64,000 bases of DNA. Origin: WHSW01 sp963777775 (GTDB taxonomy: Bacteria; Actinomycetota; Thermoleophilia; Solirubrobacterales; 70-9). Below, one piece after another: positions 7,505 through 13,894 of this stretch. Each line of letters opens with the position of its first letter. The stretch's first letter is position 1. The translations under genes and the position numbers were made by a program. Below the pieces are notes generated by a model. The model had not been told where the DNA came from. It worked only from the letters and a program-made list of their open reading frames with translations, and ran no database searches. The stretch spans positions 62,001 to 126,000 of the forward strand of contig CAVZRL010000009.1 of the NCBI GenBank assembly GCA_963777775.1, in the 5' to 3' direction.

Positions 7505-8062
7505 CTAGCGCAGCTCGGCGATCGCCGCGGCAGTGGTCAGGACCCGGCCGAATTCCGGATCGAGGTTCGCGGCCGTGACCCGAGCAAGCTCGTCAGCGGC
7601 GATCGTACCTCCCTCGTGGTCGTCGAGGTCGAAGGTGTGCGTCGCGTCAATCGCGAAGCTCATCTCGAAGCCGAGGTTGGCGCCTACCCGGGCCGTCGTC
7701 TCGCAGCACATGTTCGTCTGGATGCCGCAGACAAGGACGCCCTCGATCCCATTGTCGGTGAGCCAGCGTTTGAGGTCCGGGTCGCCGTGGAAGGCCGAGT
7801 TAACCCGCTTCGTGACCAGCAGGTCCGGCTCGCCCTCAACCACGTCCTTGAACTGACTGCCGGGCTCGTCGGATCGCAGCGGTGAGCCGTCCTCGTCCCA
7901 GTGATGCCGCACGAACACGATTGGCTGGTTGCTGCCGCGCCATGCGGCGATCAGCGCTCTCACGTTCTCCTCGCAGGCGGTGTTGTTCCGGGGGCCCCAG
8001 AACCCTGCATCGTCGAAGCCCCTCTGCACATCCACGACAATCAGAGCGGAGCGAGCGGCCAT
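7505..8062 (-). CDS. Isochorismatase-family cysteine hydrolase
   Basis: This 185-residue protein has the family's catalytic triad in order: Asp11 in ALIVVDVQRGF, Lys in LVTKRVNSAF (about residue 85) and Cys in GIQTNMCCETTAR (about residue 119). GFWGPRNN near the N-terminus is also typical. Members hydrolyse isochorismate, nicotinamide or other amides; the substrate is not evident. A -10 box TAGTCT lies 6 nt before the ATG, so the mRNA is probably leaderless. The gene has its own promoter, yet an array tag and linker follow its 3' end. Confidence 0.9.
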   Translation of the reverse strand: MAARSALIVVDVQRGFDDAGFWGPRNNTACEENVRALIAAWRGSNQPIVFVRHHWDEDGSPLRSDEPGSQFKDVVEGEPDLLVTKRVNSAFHGDPDLKRWLTDNGIEGVLVCGIQTNMCCETTARVGANLGFEMSFAIDATHTFDLDDHEGGTIAADELARVTAANLDPEFGRVLTTAAAIAELR

Positions 8063-8148
8063 GGCCTGAGACTAGCCCGGCTCCTGCCGAGGACGGCGTC
8101 GCGAGGGCCGAGCCGGGCTCTCGTACATGGTCAGCGGGTCGTCGGGCT

Positions 8149-8853
8149 TCACTCAGCGCTCGACGCCGATTCATAGACGGTCCGCATGAGCTCGTCGAAG
8201 TCGGCACTGAAGGTCGGGCTGGGCCGACCGTCCACCTGGACCACGTATAGCCGCGGGCCGATCACGAACTCAGCGTGATGGGCCTCGACTCCAGGCCCCG
8301 CAGGCGAGTCGCCCTTAACAGGCACGTGATGAACCGCCGCTGAATCCGGGACGTCATCCAACTCGTACTCGCGTGGAGCCACCACGCACGCCTCAGCACA
8401 TGGTTGCTTCAGATCCTCGTCGTGAAGGAGGTCGCGTGCCTCGAGAGCGCCCTCCTCGGAATCGAATTGGGCCGCGCTGATCCGCACGTTCAGCCCCGGG
8501 CCTCCGGTTTCCATGCTCACCGCGCCCTGGAAGCCGGCATCTTCGATCGCGGTCCCCAGCTCGCTGGGCTTTGTCCCGTCCGGAATCACGAGAAACGTGG
8601 CGACGAGGTCCGTTGCGTTGTCCCACTCCGACTCGCTGCCCTCGTCAAGCCCGAGATCGCTACCGGTCGGCAGGCTGCTGCTGAGTTCAGCGAACGAGGC
8701 GTCGCCGCCTCCGTCATCGTCGTCCCCACCACACGCCCCGAGCAGCAGTGCGCCTGTGAGGACAAGGGCGACCGCGATCAAGCTTCTCCGTCTCCATCTC
8801 CCGCAACCCCGGTCGGGCGACTTCGTCAATCGGGATTGAAGCCTCCTCAGCAT
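8149..8853 (-). CDS. Putative lipoprotein, unknown function
   Basis: This 234-residue protein has a basic N-terminus, a hydrophobic stretch and a lipobox LLLGAC (Cys at about residue 42), followed by an acidic DDDDGGGD linker typical of actinobacterial lipoproteins. The rest is polar and soluble, with two close Cys (PCAEAC) near residue 153. No domain was recognised. It has a strong Shine-Dalgarno, AAGGAGG, just before the ATG. Its promoter is array module P4, whose own ATG (8893) now opens a short out-of-frame reading frame. The lipoprotein thus appears to use a promoter that once served a SnoaL gene. Confidence 0.8.
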   Translation of the reverse strand: MLRRLQSRLTKSPDRGCGRWRRRSLIAVALVLTGALLLGACGGDDDDGGGDASFAELSSSLPTGSDLGLDEGSESEWDNATDLVATFLVIPDGTKPSELGTAIEDAGFQGAVSMETGGPGLNVRISAAQFDSEEGALEARDLLHDEDLKQPCAEACVVAPREYELDDVPDSAAVHHVPVKGDSPAGPGVEAHHAEFVIGPRLYVVQVDGRPSPTFSADFDELMRTVYESASSAE

Positions 8854-8890
8854 GCTTCCTCCTTAAGCCCCCAACCCTAACCGCCTCCGA

Positions 8891-8955
8891 CATCGCCCGC
8901 GCAGTATCTCGCTCTGGCCGTGGTCTGGCTGAGTAGCAGCTATGGAATGGCCAGA
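8891..8955 (-). promoter_or_regulatory. Array promoter module P4 with a vestigial SnoaL start, upstream of a lipoprotein gene
   Basis: GATACT (8903-8908), 9 nt, then ATGTCGGAGG (from 8893), which is the start of a SnoaL gene. The sequence then changes to the lipoprotein leader with its own Shine-Dalgarno. Inverted-repeat arms lie at 8913-8919 and 8949-8955. Confidence 0.7.
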
Positions 8956-8970
8956 ACGCCGTCTACTGGC

Positions 8971-9369
8971 CTATTCCGACAGCCCGGCGGCTTCGAGGGC
9001 CTCGGTGCGGGTCCCGTACTCGTAGCAGTACACGATCTTCCCGTTTCGCACTTTCCAGTGCGCATAGTCATGGTCCTCAACCTCGATCCCGCTCCCCCGA
9101 CCTCGGCCCCATTCGCGGAGGACGGAGAACACATTCTCCCCGTTCCCCCTCAGTTCCTGGATCTCGAGGCCGTAAGTTCCCTCCTGAAAGGTCTCGCGCC
9201 AGCGTTCGCGGCGCCTCAGGGCAGCATCCCGACCGAGCAAGAGGGTTTGGTGCTCCTCCTGGGGATACCACTTGACCGCGGGATCGAGCGTGTCGAGCCA
9301 CGTCTCGACGTCATTCGTGAAGCTTCCGATGGTTCTGCGGACGACCGCGAGGTTTTCGTCCTCCGACAT
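8971..9369 (-). CDS. SnoaL-like/NTF2-fold protein (array member 5)
   Basis: This 132-residue protein starts MSEDENLAVVRRTIGSF and ends EALEAAGLSE. It contains LDPAVKWYPQEEHQ and GRGRGSGIEVEDHDYAHWKV. The N-terminal tripeptide is diverged (MSEDEN rather than MSQEN). The start at 9369 was chosen because the promoter module P5 places GATACT 9 nt upstream of this ATG; the frame is open further upstream but without a signal. It is divergent from the GNAT gene, sharing about 45 bp. Confidence 0.87.
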   Translation of the reverse strand: MSEDENLAVVRRTIGSFTNDVETWLDTLDPAVKWYPQEEHQTLLLGRDAALRRRERWRETFQEGTYGLEIQELRGNGENVFSVLREWGRGRGSGIEVEDHDYAHWKVRNGKIVYCYEYGTRTEALEAAGLSE

Positions 9370-9431
9370 CGCCCGCGCAGTATCTCGCTCTGGCCGTGAC
9401 CTAGCTGAGTAGATGCTCCGTTTAGGCCAGA
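9370..9431 (-). promoter_or_regulatory. Array promoter module P5
   Basis: GATACT (9379-9384) lies 9 nt before the ATG at 9369. The arms are at 9389-9395 and 9425-9431. The distal arm belongs to the shorter 'family C' leader, shared with 13888-13894. Confidence 0.65.
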
Positions 9432-10105
9432 GCGTCCACCGGGCGGCGACGGCGGATTGCCGCTTCTCATCCGAAGCGGAAACTGGCAAACGCGGCGGGA
9501 GGTCTAGCGTTGGTGGTATCGGGATCGAGATCACCCAAGCGGCACCGGATCGGCTCTCAGCACTGGCATCCGTGCTAGGTCGAGCGTTCGTGACCGAGCC
9601 GATGGTGCGATGGCCGTTCGGCGAGCACGGTGACGTCGAGGCGCGATTCATCCGCGCCTTCGAGTTCTTCATCGAGAACCTGATCCCGCTCGGCATGGTC
9701 TGGGAGGCGGGAGAGGCGATGGGCGCGCTCGTGTGGATATCGCCGGACCAGTCGGACGCATGGCATCAAGCGATGCTGGGCAACAGCCGGTTTCGCGAGC
9801 TGACCGAGGATGGAGGGCGTCGCTTCGACTCGTTGTGGGAGTGGGTTGAGTCGAAGGTTCCAGTCGAGCCTGTGGCGCACCTGGACTCGATCGGTGTCGA
9901 ACCCGAGGCGCAGGGCCGCGGGATCGGATCGGCGCTGATCGAGTTCGGCCTCGCCCGAGCGCGGGCCGGCGGGCATGGGGTGTTCCTGGAGACTGGGTCC
10001 CCGCGCAACGTGGCGCTCTACGAGCGGCACGGATTCCAGGTCGTCGAGGATGCCGACGCGCCCGACGGCGGCCCCCGCATCTGGTTCATGCGCTGGGATC
10101 CGTGA
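9413..10105 (+). CDS. GNAT-family N-acetyltransferase
   Basis: The core, from about IGIEITQAAPDRL to FMRWDP, is a GNAT fold. The acetyl-CoA-binding motif A reads LDSIGVEPEAQGRGIGSALI, with the Q/RxxGxG/A pattern intact, followed by ETGSPRNVALYERHGF, a typical motif B. Substrate unknown. The start is uncertain: the only in-frame ATG is at 9413, inside the array leader repeat, which would add about 35 residues of atypical sequence. A GGGAGG about 10 nt before codon GTT (near 9508) hints that translation may begin there by a non-standard start. It is the only plus-strand gene in the array. Confidence 0.8.
   Translation: MLRLGQSVHRAATADCRFSSEAETGKRGGRSSVGGIGIEITQAAPDRLSALASVLGRAFVTEPMVRWPFGEHGDVEARFIRAFEFFIENLIPLGMVWEAGEAMGALVWISPDQSDAWHQAMLGNSRFRELTEDGGRRFDSLWEWVESKVPVEPVAHLDSIGVEPEAQGRGIGSALIEFGLARARAGGHGVFLETGSPRNVALYERHGFQVVEDADAPDGGPRIWFMRWDP
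9425..9474. repeat. Family-C leader repeat, shared with the prs end of the array
   Basis: About 45 bp starting GGCCAGAGCGT, with GGCGACGGCGGA and TGCCGCTTCT, are repeated with few changes at 13888-13930 immediately downstream of prs. The copy here precedes the GNAT gene. Confidence 0.6.
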
Positions 10106-10195
10106 TCCCAATCGCGGAGCCAACCGCCAATCGCAACCGTCGACGTTGCCGCCGAGCATCGCTCTCCATGCAAAGCGACACGTTGGGCCTGCCAG

Positions 10196-10256
10196 TAACC
10201 AAGTAGTTAGGCCTAGAGGGTCCAGAACAGCTGCGGTCAGTCGCGCCGGCTGGCGC
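10196..10256. repeat. Orphan family-B leader without promoter
   Basis: AAGTAGTTAGGCCTAGAGG then GTCCAGAACA and the GCGCC hairpin (10243-10256) match the linkers at 6890-6945, 7380-7440 and 13360-13420. The GATACT box and start codon are missing, so it is a truncated module between two convergent genes. Confidence 0.6.
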
Positions 10257-10272
10257 TCCTATGCCTCAGCGT

Positions 10273-10671
10273 CTACTCCGAGAGCCCGGCGGCTTCGAGG
10301 GCATCTGCCGGTTCGTGAAACCAGGCATAGCGCACGACCTTGCCGTCGCGGAGAGTCCACAGGGCCGACTCTCGGGCTTCCACATCGGCCCCGCTCCCAT
10401 GAACGCGAGCGCGGTAGCGGGTTACGACCGCGACCTGATCTCCCACCGCACGGAACTGCTCCGCCTCGATCTGCCAGGTGTCCAAGACCTCGAACACCTT
10501 GTCGACCGCCCGCCCGAACTCGGCCAAGCCGCGTCGGGTCCCCGGTTCGACGGCCCCGGCTGGATTGACGTACTCGATCTCGGGGTCCATCAGCTCGCTC
10601 GGTCCAGGGAGATCGCCACGGGACCACGCGGCATAGAAGCGCCGGACCACCTCCACGTTCTCCTCCGACAT
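10273..10671 (-). CDS. SnoaL-like/NTF2-fold protein (array member 6)
   Basis: This 132-residue protein starts MSEENVEVVRRFYAAWSRGD and ends DALEAAGLSE. It contains MDPEIEYVNPAGAVEPG, RRGLAEFGRAV and YRARVHGSGADVEARESALW. The H-G-S-G position replaces the more usual RGRGSG. Promoter module P6 precedes it, with no Shine-Dalgarno. It follows the family pattern well; no ligand is inferred. Confidence 0.88.
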   Translation of the reverse strand: MSEENVEVVRRFYAAWSRGDLPGPSELMDPEIEYVNPAGAVEPGTRRGLAEFGRAVDKVFEVLDTWQIEAEQFRAVGDQVAVVTRYRARVHGSGADVEARESALWTLRDGKVVRYAWFHEPADALEAAGLSE

Positions 10672-10733
10672 CGCCCGCGCAGTATCTCGCTCTGGCCGTG
10701 ACCTAGCTGAGTAGGAGCTATGGAATGGCCAGA
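10672..10733 (-). promoter_or_regulatory. Array promoter module P6
   Basis: GATACT (10681-10686) lies 9 nt before the ATG at 10671. Arms are GGCCAGA (10691-10697 on the minus strand) and TCTGGCC (10727-10733); an inner TAGCT/AGCTA pair extends the hairpin. Confidence 0.65.
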
Positions 10734-10747
10734 ACGCCGTCTATTGC

Positions 10748-10794
10748 CTACTCCGACAGCCCGGCGGCTTCGCGGGCGTCAGTCTTGTCGGAAA
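10748..10794 (-). pseudogene. 3'-terminal fragment of a SnoaL-like gene
   Basis: The minus strand reads DKTDAREAAGLSE then TAG at 10748. This is the end of a SnoaL gene with L-E changed to R-E. Upstream the sequence is unrelated, and the next gene on this strand ends at 10856. It is a remnant tag with about five codons of the former gene. Confidence 0.7.
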
Positions 10795-10855
10795 CGCGCC
10801 ACCAGCGGCACCTCACGTGAGGCCACTGGCTATGCCTGTTCAAGAACGCCCGCCG

Positions 10856-11284
10856 TTAAGCGCTGGCCCCGGCGAGCTCGTCGGCCTCCATCCTTGCTAG
10901 GGACGCGTCGAGCACCGCGTACTCTGCTTCCTCGATCGCCGCGACGGCGTAGTCGATCGCGAAGGCGGCGTCACCCTCGGCGTTCTCCGCCCTCTTGTTC
11001 GCCCGGTCGGCGTCATGCTCGGCCCTGCGGTCGGTCATGTCCTCCTTCACTGCCGCCACGTGCTGGCTCCATGAGCGCTGCACGTCGTGCCACCAGGCGG
11101 AGATTCTGGCCCGATTCGCGTCGGCCGATTGGTGCAGCCTGTCGGCCTCGGCCTGAGCCACTGCTCGGGCGTCCTTGACGTCGGCCTCGAGGTCGGCCTT
11201 GGCCTTGCTCTGCGCCGCGGCGGCGTTCGCTTCCGCCTCCTTGGCGCGTGCGGCCAGCTTGTTCAGATCATCCGATAGAGCCAT
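10856..11284 (-). CDS. Alanine-rich coiled-coil protein, conserved in actinobacteria, unknown function
   Basis: Reading from the ATG at 11284 (AAGGGGG Shine-Dalgarno 7 nt upstream) gives a 142-residue protein starting MALSDDLNKLAARAKEAE. It is almost all helix: an alanine/lysine/glutamate heptad-like region (residues 5-60), a central SAWWHDVQRSW, then charged helix to AEGDAAFAIDYAVAAIEEAEYAVLDA. Very similar proteins are known in mycobacteria and other actinobacteria, where they remain uncharacterised. There is no signal peptide or membrane segment, so it is likely cytoplasmic. The array hairpin upstream (11408-11450) lacks the GATACT box here. Confidence 0.8.
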   Translation of the reverse strand: MALSDDLNKLAARAKEAEANAAAAQSKAKADLEADVKDARAVAQAEADRLHQSADANRARISAWWHDVQRSWSQHVAAVKEDMTDRRAEHDADRANKRAENAEGDAAFAIDYAVAAIEEAEYAVLDASLARMEADELAGASA

Positions 11285-11407
11285 ATCAGCCCCCTTCAAG
11301 AGGTCGTGACTGCGGGTCCTTCGCCCCCGACCCGAGACTCAGCTCGCGAACGACCCTCGGTACGCCGACCATACACCCGGCGCCCCCCATATCCAGCATC
11401 CAGCGGC

Positions 11408-11475
11408 TCTGGCCGTGACCTAGCTGAGTAGGAGCTACGAACTGGCCAGAACGCTCCTACTCCGGCAGCCCGGCG
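11408..11475. repeat. Orphan array inverted repeat plus truncated tag
   Basis: TCTGGCC (11408-11414) and GGCCAGA (11444-11450) with the TAGCT/AGCTA inner pair are intact, followed by a degenerate tag CTACTCCGGCAGCCCGGCG (from 11457). The promoter half is replaced by unrelated sequence. Confidence 0.65.
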
Positions 11476-11476
11476 A

Positions 11477-11503
11477 GCACCCGCGTTCGCTCGCTGCGGG
11501 TGC
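11477..11503 (-). terminator. Hairpin terminator after the secreted-protein gene
   Basis: GCACCCGC (11477-11484) and GCGGGTGC (11496-11503) form a perfect 8-bp stem with an 11-nt loop, 8 nt past the stop codon at 11512. No T-run follows. Confidence 0.55.
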
Positions 11504-11511
11504 CCGCCCGG

Positions 11512-11943
11512 TTATTTCAGTTGCCAGTGCCGCACCGTCTGGGTACGCGAGCGAGCGCCGCGGCACACATCCCCGTCGTTGAGCACCTTGCGCTCCACCT
11601 TGACATACAGGCGATCGCCCCGGTGAAACGTGCCTGTGTGCATCATCCTAAAGACGCCGGTCTCGTAGTCCTGGGTGTGCCTGCTTCGGTCATGGGCGAT
11701 CTTGCGATCCGGCCCGGCCCCGGGCCGCTGCTTGAACAAGACCACCCGTCGCCCACGCACGCACTTCCTGCTCTTTGAATACAGCTCGCCATCGGGCCTG
11801 ACGTGGGTTGCAACTGGATCCCAGCCGAACACCACCTGCGTGTTGTACTTGTGGACGCCCGCCGCTGCTGCGGGGACCGCGAGCGCGGTCACGGCGAAAG
11901 CGGCCGCGATGCAAGGCCAGCATCTGTGACTTCGGTTCCGCAT
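11512..11943 (-). CDS. Secreted protein of unknown function
   Basis: This 143-residue protein starts MRNRSHRCWPC and has a signal peptide (hydrophobic core IAAAFAVTALAVPAAAAG, cleavage likely near residue 28). The mature part is basic, with RKCVRGRRVVLFKQRPGAGPDRKIA and a second Cys in NDGDVCRGARSRT, suggesting one disulfide and a small beta-sandwich fold, but no family was firmly recognised. AGAGGAG precedes the ATG as Shine-Dalgarno. A variant array promoter (GATACC) sits about 90 nt upstream. Confidence 0.75.
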   Translation of the reverse strand: MRNRSHRCWPCIAAAFAVTALAVPAAAAGVHKYNTQVVFGWDPVATHVRPDGELYSKSRKCVRGRRVVLFKQRPGAGPDRKIAHDRSRHTQDYETGVFRMMHTGTFHRGDRLYVKVERKVLNDGDVCRGARSRTQTVRHWQLK

Positions 11944-12031
11944 GAGAACTCCTCTCGGACATTGGATCGCCCGGTGCGATTCGCTCCGCAGGCTCCAACA
12001 CGGCGGTACACACCCGGTACACAGCCCGCCC

Positions 12032-12084
12032 GGTATCTCGCTATGGCCGTGGCCTAGCTGAGTAGGAGCTATGAAACGGCCAGA
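12032..12084 (-). promoter_or_regulatory. Array promoter module P7 (variant) upstream of the secreted-protein gene
   Basis: GATACC (12032-12037) replaces GATACT. Arms are GGCCATA (12042-12048) and TCTGGCC (12078-12084) on the minus strand. The start codon of the original module is lost and the next gene starts at 11943, giving a leader of about 85 nt. Confidence 0.55.
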
Positions 12085-12096
12085 ACGCCTACTGGC

Positions 12097-12125
12097 CTAC
12101 TCCGACAGCCCGGCGGCTTCGAGGG
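12097..12125 (-). repeat. Orphan array tag after an ABM-like gene
   Basis: CTACTCCGACAGCCCGGCGG plus CTTCGAGGG is a perfect tag copy. It lies about 20 nt beyond the stop of the unrelated gene at 12146. Confidence 0.75.
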
Positions 12126-12145
12126 CTTCGAGACCCTTCGCGCTG

Positions 12146-12409
12146 CTACTGACCCTCGCTCAGAACGACGACGGTCTCCGGATGGACGCCGTCGTGCTTC
12201 ATGGCATCCGCCGCCTCGTCGCTCTTCATGAAGTCCTGGAACGCCTCCATGTCCGGGATCTCGGCGATAAGCGCGGTCGTGCTTGATCCGCCTGGGTCCC
12301 GAAAGGTGCGCAGGGTGATTCCCATGGGACCGAACACCTCCTCGCGCTTCGGCGAGCTAAGCCAGTGCTCAACATCGTCCACTTCGTGGGTGATCACGTA
12401 CGTAGCCAT
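12146..12409 (-). CDS. Small ABM-like (dimeric alpha-beta barrel) protein, unknown function
   Basis: This 87-residue protein starts MATYVITHEVDDVEHWLSSP and ends ETVVVLSEGQ. The beta-alpha-beta order (ATYVITHEV, VEHWLSS, TTALIAEIPDMEAFQDFM, ETVVVLSE) resembles small antibiotic-biosynthesis-monooxygenase-fold proteins, but no catalytic residues are evident. An AAGGA Shine-Dalgarno precedes the ATG. It has a relative at 12514-12783, which suggests a pair of similar small proteins embedded in the array. Followed by an orphan tag. Confidence 0.7.
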   Translation of the reverse strand: MATYVITHEVDDVEHWLSSPKREEVFGPMGITLRTFRDPGGSSTTALIAEIPDMEAFQDFMKSDEAADAMKHDGVHPETVVVLSEGQ

Positions 12410-12454
12410 CGAGAAGTCCTTTCGTTCGCCTCGCCGGATCCTATGACGCGTCTG

Positions 12455-12483
12455 CTACTCCCGCAGCCCGGCGGCTTCGAGGG
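12455..12483 (-). repeat. Orphan array tag (degenerate)
   Basis: CTACTCCCGCAGCCCGGCGG plus CTTCGAGGG would read LEAAGLRE-stop on the minus strand. It lies between the two ABM-like genes with no SnoaL gene attached. Confidence 0.7.
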
Positions 12484-12513
12484 TTAGCGTGCCCCGGGTT
12501 ACGCGACTTGCAC

Positions 12514-12783
12514 TTAGCTCGAGGCGACGAACCAGACCTGGGGCTCTCCCTGAACGCCTCCGCCCTGCATCGCATTTCTCAGCTCGTCCGACGAGACCAA
12601 GGCTTTCGCAGCTTCAGCGGTGTCGAAGTCATGCCATACGGTGACGTCGTTCGGGTCGTCGATTGACTGGAATACCGCATCTCCTGAAACGCCCATCGCT
12701 CGGCGCTGCTCATCGAACTCGTCGTACGCGTTCCTCCACGCTTGGTAGTCCTCGACGTTGTGGCGGATAAATAGGCGGACCAT
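12514..12783 (-). CDS. Small ABM-like (dimeric alpha-beta barrel) protein, unknown function
   Basis: This 89-residue protein starts MVRLFIRHNVEDYQAWRNAY and ends EPQVWFVASS, with a DVTVWHDFDTAEAAKALV middle. It has the same beta-alpha-beta outline as the gene at 12146 but little sequence identity. A GAGAGGAGG Shine-Dalgarno lies a few nt before the ATG. The promoter is array module P8. Between the module's own ATG (12812) and this gene are only codons for MSQKLERRP, so the SnoaL reading frame has been replaced. Confidence 0.72.
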   Translation of the reverse strand: MVRLFIRHNVEDYQAWRNAYDEFDEQRRAMGVSGDAVFQSIDDPNDVTVWHDFDTAEAAKALVSSDELRNAMQGGGVQGEPQVWFVASS

Positions 12784-12809
12784 CTAGGCCTCCTCTCTAG
12801 CTTTTGCGA

Positions 12810-12866
12810 CATCGCCCGCGCAGTATCTCGCTCTGGCCGCACCTAGCGTGCTACCGACCGACCAGA
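12810..12866 (-). promoter_or_regulatory. Array promoter module P8 with a vestigial SnoaL start, upstream of an ABM-like gene
   Basis: GATACT (12822-12827), 9 nt, then ATGTCGCA (from 12812), a SnoaL-type start, followed at once by the new gene's Shine-Dalgarno. The distal arm (12860-12866) has one mismatch. Confidence 0.7.
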
Positions 12867-12873
12867 ACGCGCG

Positions 12874-13317
12874 TTACTCCGACAGCCCTGCGGCTTCGAG
12901 GGCGGTGGCCTGATCCAGATACCCCTGGACGCGTATCACCCGTCCCCGGCGCACCGTGAAGACAACCGCCGTATCGGCCTCCACTTCGATGCCGCTGCCT
13001 TTGCCGCGCCGGTACTCGTGCATCAGCACGACGACCAGATCGTTGATGTGAAGGAACCTCTGTGGGTCGAGCCGACGCTCTTCCCAAGCTTCGAGGTCCT
13101 CAGCCATAAACGAATCGAGTATCTCGGGAAGACCGCGAGCGACCCGGCCCTCCCAAAGGCCACCGACCGTCCCGTGCATTTCCACGTTGGAATCGATCAG
13201 TTCTGTCGCTCGCTCCCGATCCTGTCCTGTGGAGGCTCCGGTCGCCGTCGGCCGGCTCGCCCAGCCGTAGATCACATCGAAGGCATCCCGAACGATCTCC
13301 ACGTTCTCTTGCGACAT
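12874..13317 (-). CDS. SnoaL-like/NTF2-fold protein (array member 7)
   Basis: This 147-residue protein is the longest tagged member. It starts MSQENVEIVRDAFDVIYGWA and ends TALEAAGLSE, with a TAA stop instead of the usual TAG. An insertion of about 15 residues (RPTATGASTGQDRER) follows the N-terminal helix. Later parts are typical: DSNVEMHG, ARGLPEILDSF, RRGKGSGIEVEAD and a GRVIRVQGY strand. Promoter module P9 precedes it. Confidence 0.88.
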   Translation of the reverse strand: MSQENVEIVRDAFDVIYGWASRPTATGASTGQDRERATELIDSNVEMHGTVGGLWEGRVARGLPEILDSFMAEDLEAWEERRLDPQRFLHINDLVVVLMHEYRRGKGSGIEVEADTAVVFTVRRGRVIRVQGYLDQATALEAAGLSE

Positions 13318-13379
13318 CGCCCGCGCAGTATCTCGCTCTGGCCGTGGCTAGCTGAGTAGTTAGACCTAAGAGGTCCAGA
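13318..13379 (-). promoter_or_regulatory. Array promoter module P9
   Basis: GATACT (13327-13332) lies 9 nt before the ATG at 13317. Arms are at 13337-13343 and 13372-13379 (family B). Confidence 0.65.
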
Positions 13380-13395
13380 ACGGCTGCGGTCAGTC

Positions 13396-13409
13396 GCGCC
13401 TGCTGGCGC
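13396..13409 (-). terminator. GCGCC-hairpin in a family-B linker
   Basis: Five-bp GC stem with a TGCT loop, 10 nt past the stop of array member 8. Same element as 7418-7431. Confidence 0.4.
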
Positions 13410-13418
13410 TCCTATGCC

Positions 13419-13835
13419 TCAGCGCCTACTCCACAGCCCGGCGGCTTCGAGGGCGTCGGCCGGGTTGGCGTAGGACTTGAGTTGGACGACTCTCCCTTCC
13501 CGAAAGGTCCACACGTAGGCGTAGTCGGCCTGCATCTCCACCCCGCTTTCCCTGCCCTTGCCGCGCACTCGATGGCAGGAGACCACTTCGTTCTCCGTGC
13601 CCCGGGCCCACTCGAGGTCAACCGCGAACTCCGTCCACCGCTCCGCGAACCGAGCCCATGCCCTCTGCAGCCCGGTGTGCCCGATGTAGGTCTCGCCAAC
13701 ATGATCAGGGAGGGAGTCATCCACATAAACCACCCCGGGGTCGATCAACGTCAGATCACCGAGTTCGGTGGCGTCGCCATCGTTGACCCACGATTCCCAA
13801 AACTCTCGGATCGCCTCGACGTTCTCCTGCGACAT
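13419..13835 (-). CDS. SnoaL-like/NTF2-fold protein (array member 8, altered tail)
   Basis: This 138-residue protein starts MSQENVEAIREFWESWVNDGD. It contains TLIDPGVVYVDDSLPDH, YIGHTGLQRAWARF and VRGKGRESGVEMQADYAYVW. One base is missing from the tag (CTACTCCACAGC instead of CTACTCCGACAGC), so the C-terminus reads EALEAAGLWSRR instead of EALEAAGLSE. The fold should be unaffected. It is the last array gene before prs, and has promoter module P10. Confidence 0.87.
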   Translation of the reverse strand: MSQENVEAIREFWESWVNDGDATELGDLTLIDPGVVYVDDSLPDHVGETYIGHTGLQRAWARFAERWTEFAVDLEWARGTENEVVSCHRVRGKGRESGVEMQADYAYVWTFREGRVVQLKSYANPADALEAAGLWSRR

Positions 13836-13894
13836 CGCCCGCGCAGTATCTCGCTCTGGCCGTGACCTAGCTGAGTAGATGCGTATAGGCCAGA
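13836..13894 (-). promoter_or_regulatory. Array promoter module P10
   Basis: GATACT (13845-13850) lies 9 nt before the ATG at 13835. Arms are at 13855-13861 and 13888-13894 (family C). Confidence 0.65.

Noticed and set aside
12579..12842. Open frame starting at the vestigial SnoaL start of module P8
   Set aside because: It runs out of frame through the ABM-like gene. Only the first codons (MSQKLERRP) come from a former SnoaL gene.
4794..13894. Integron attC-type recombination sites between the SnoaL cassettes
   Set aside because: The inverted repeat ends (CGTTCTGG ... CCAGAGCG) lack the ordered RYYYAAC/GTTRRRY core sites, and the GTT/AAC bases are on the wrong side for attC. No integron integrase is in the window, and the module carries a promoter, which attC cassettes normally lack.
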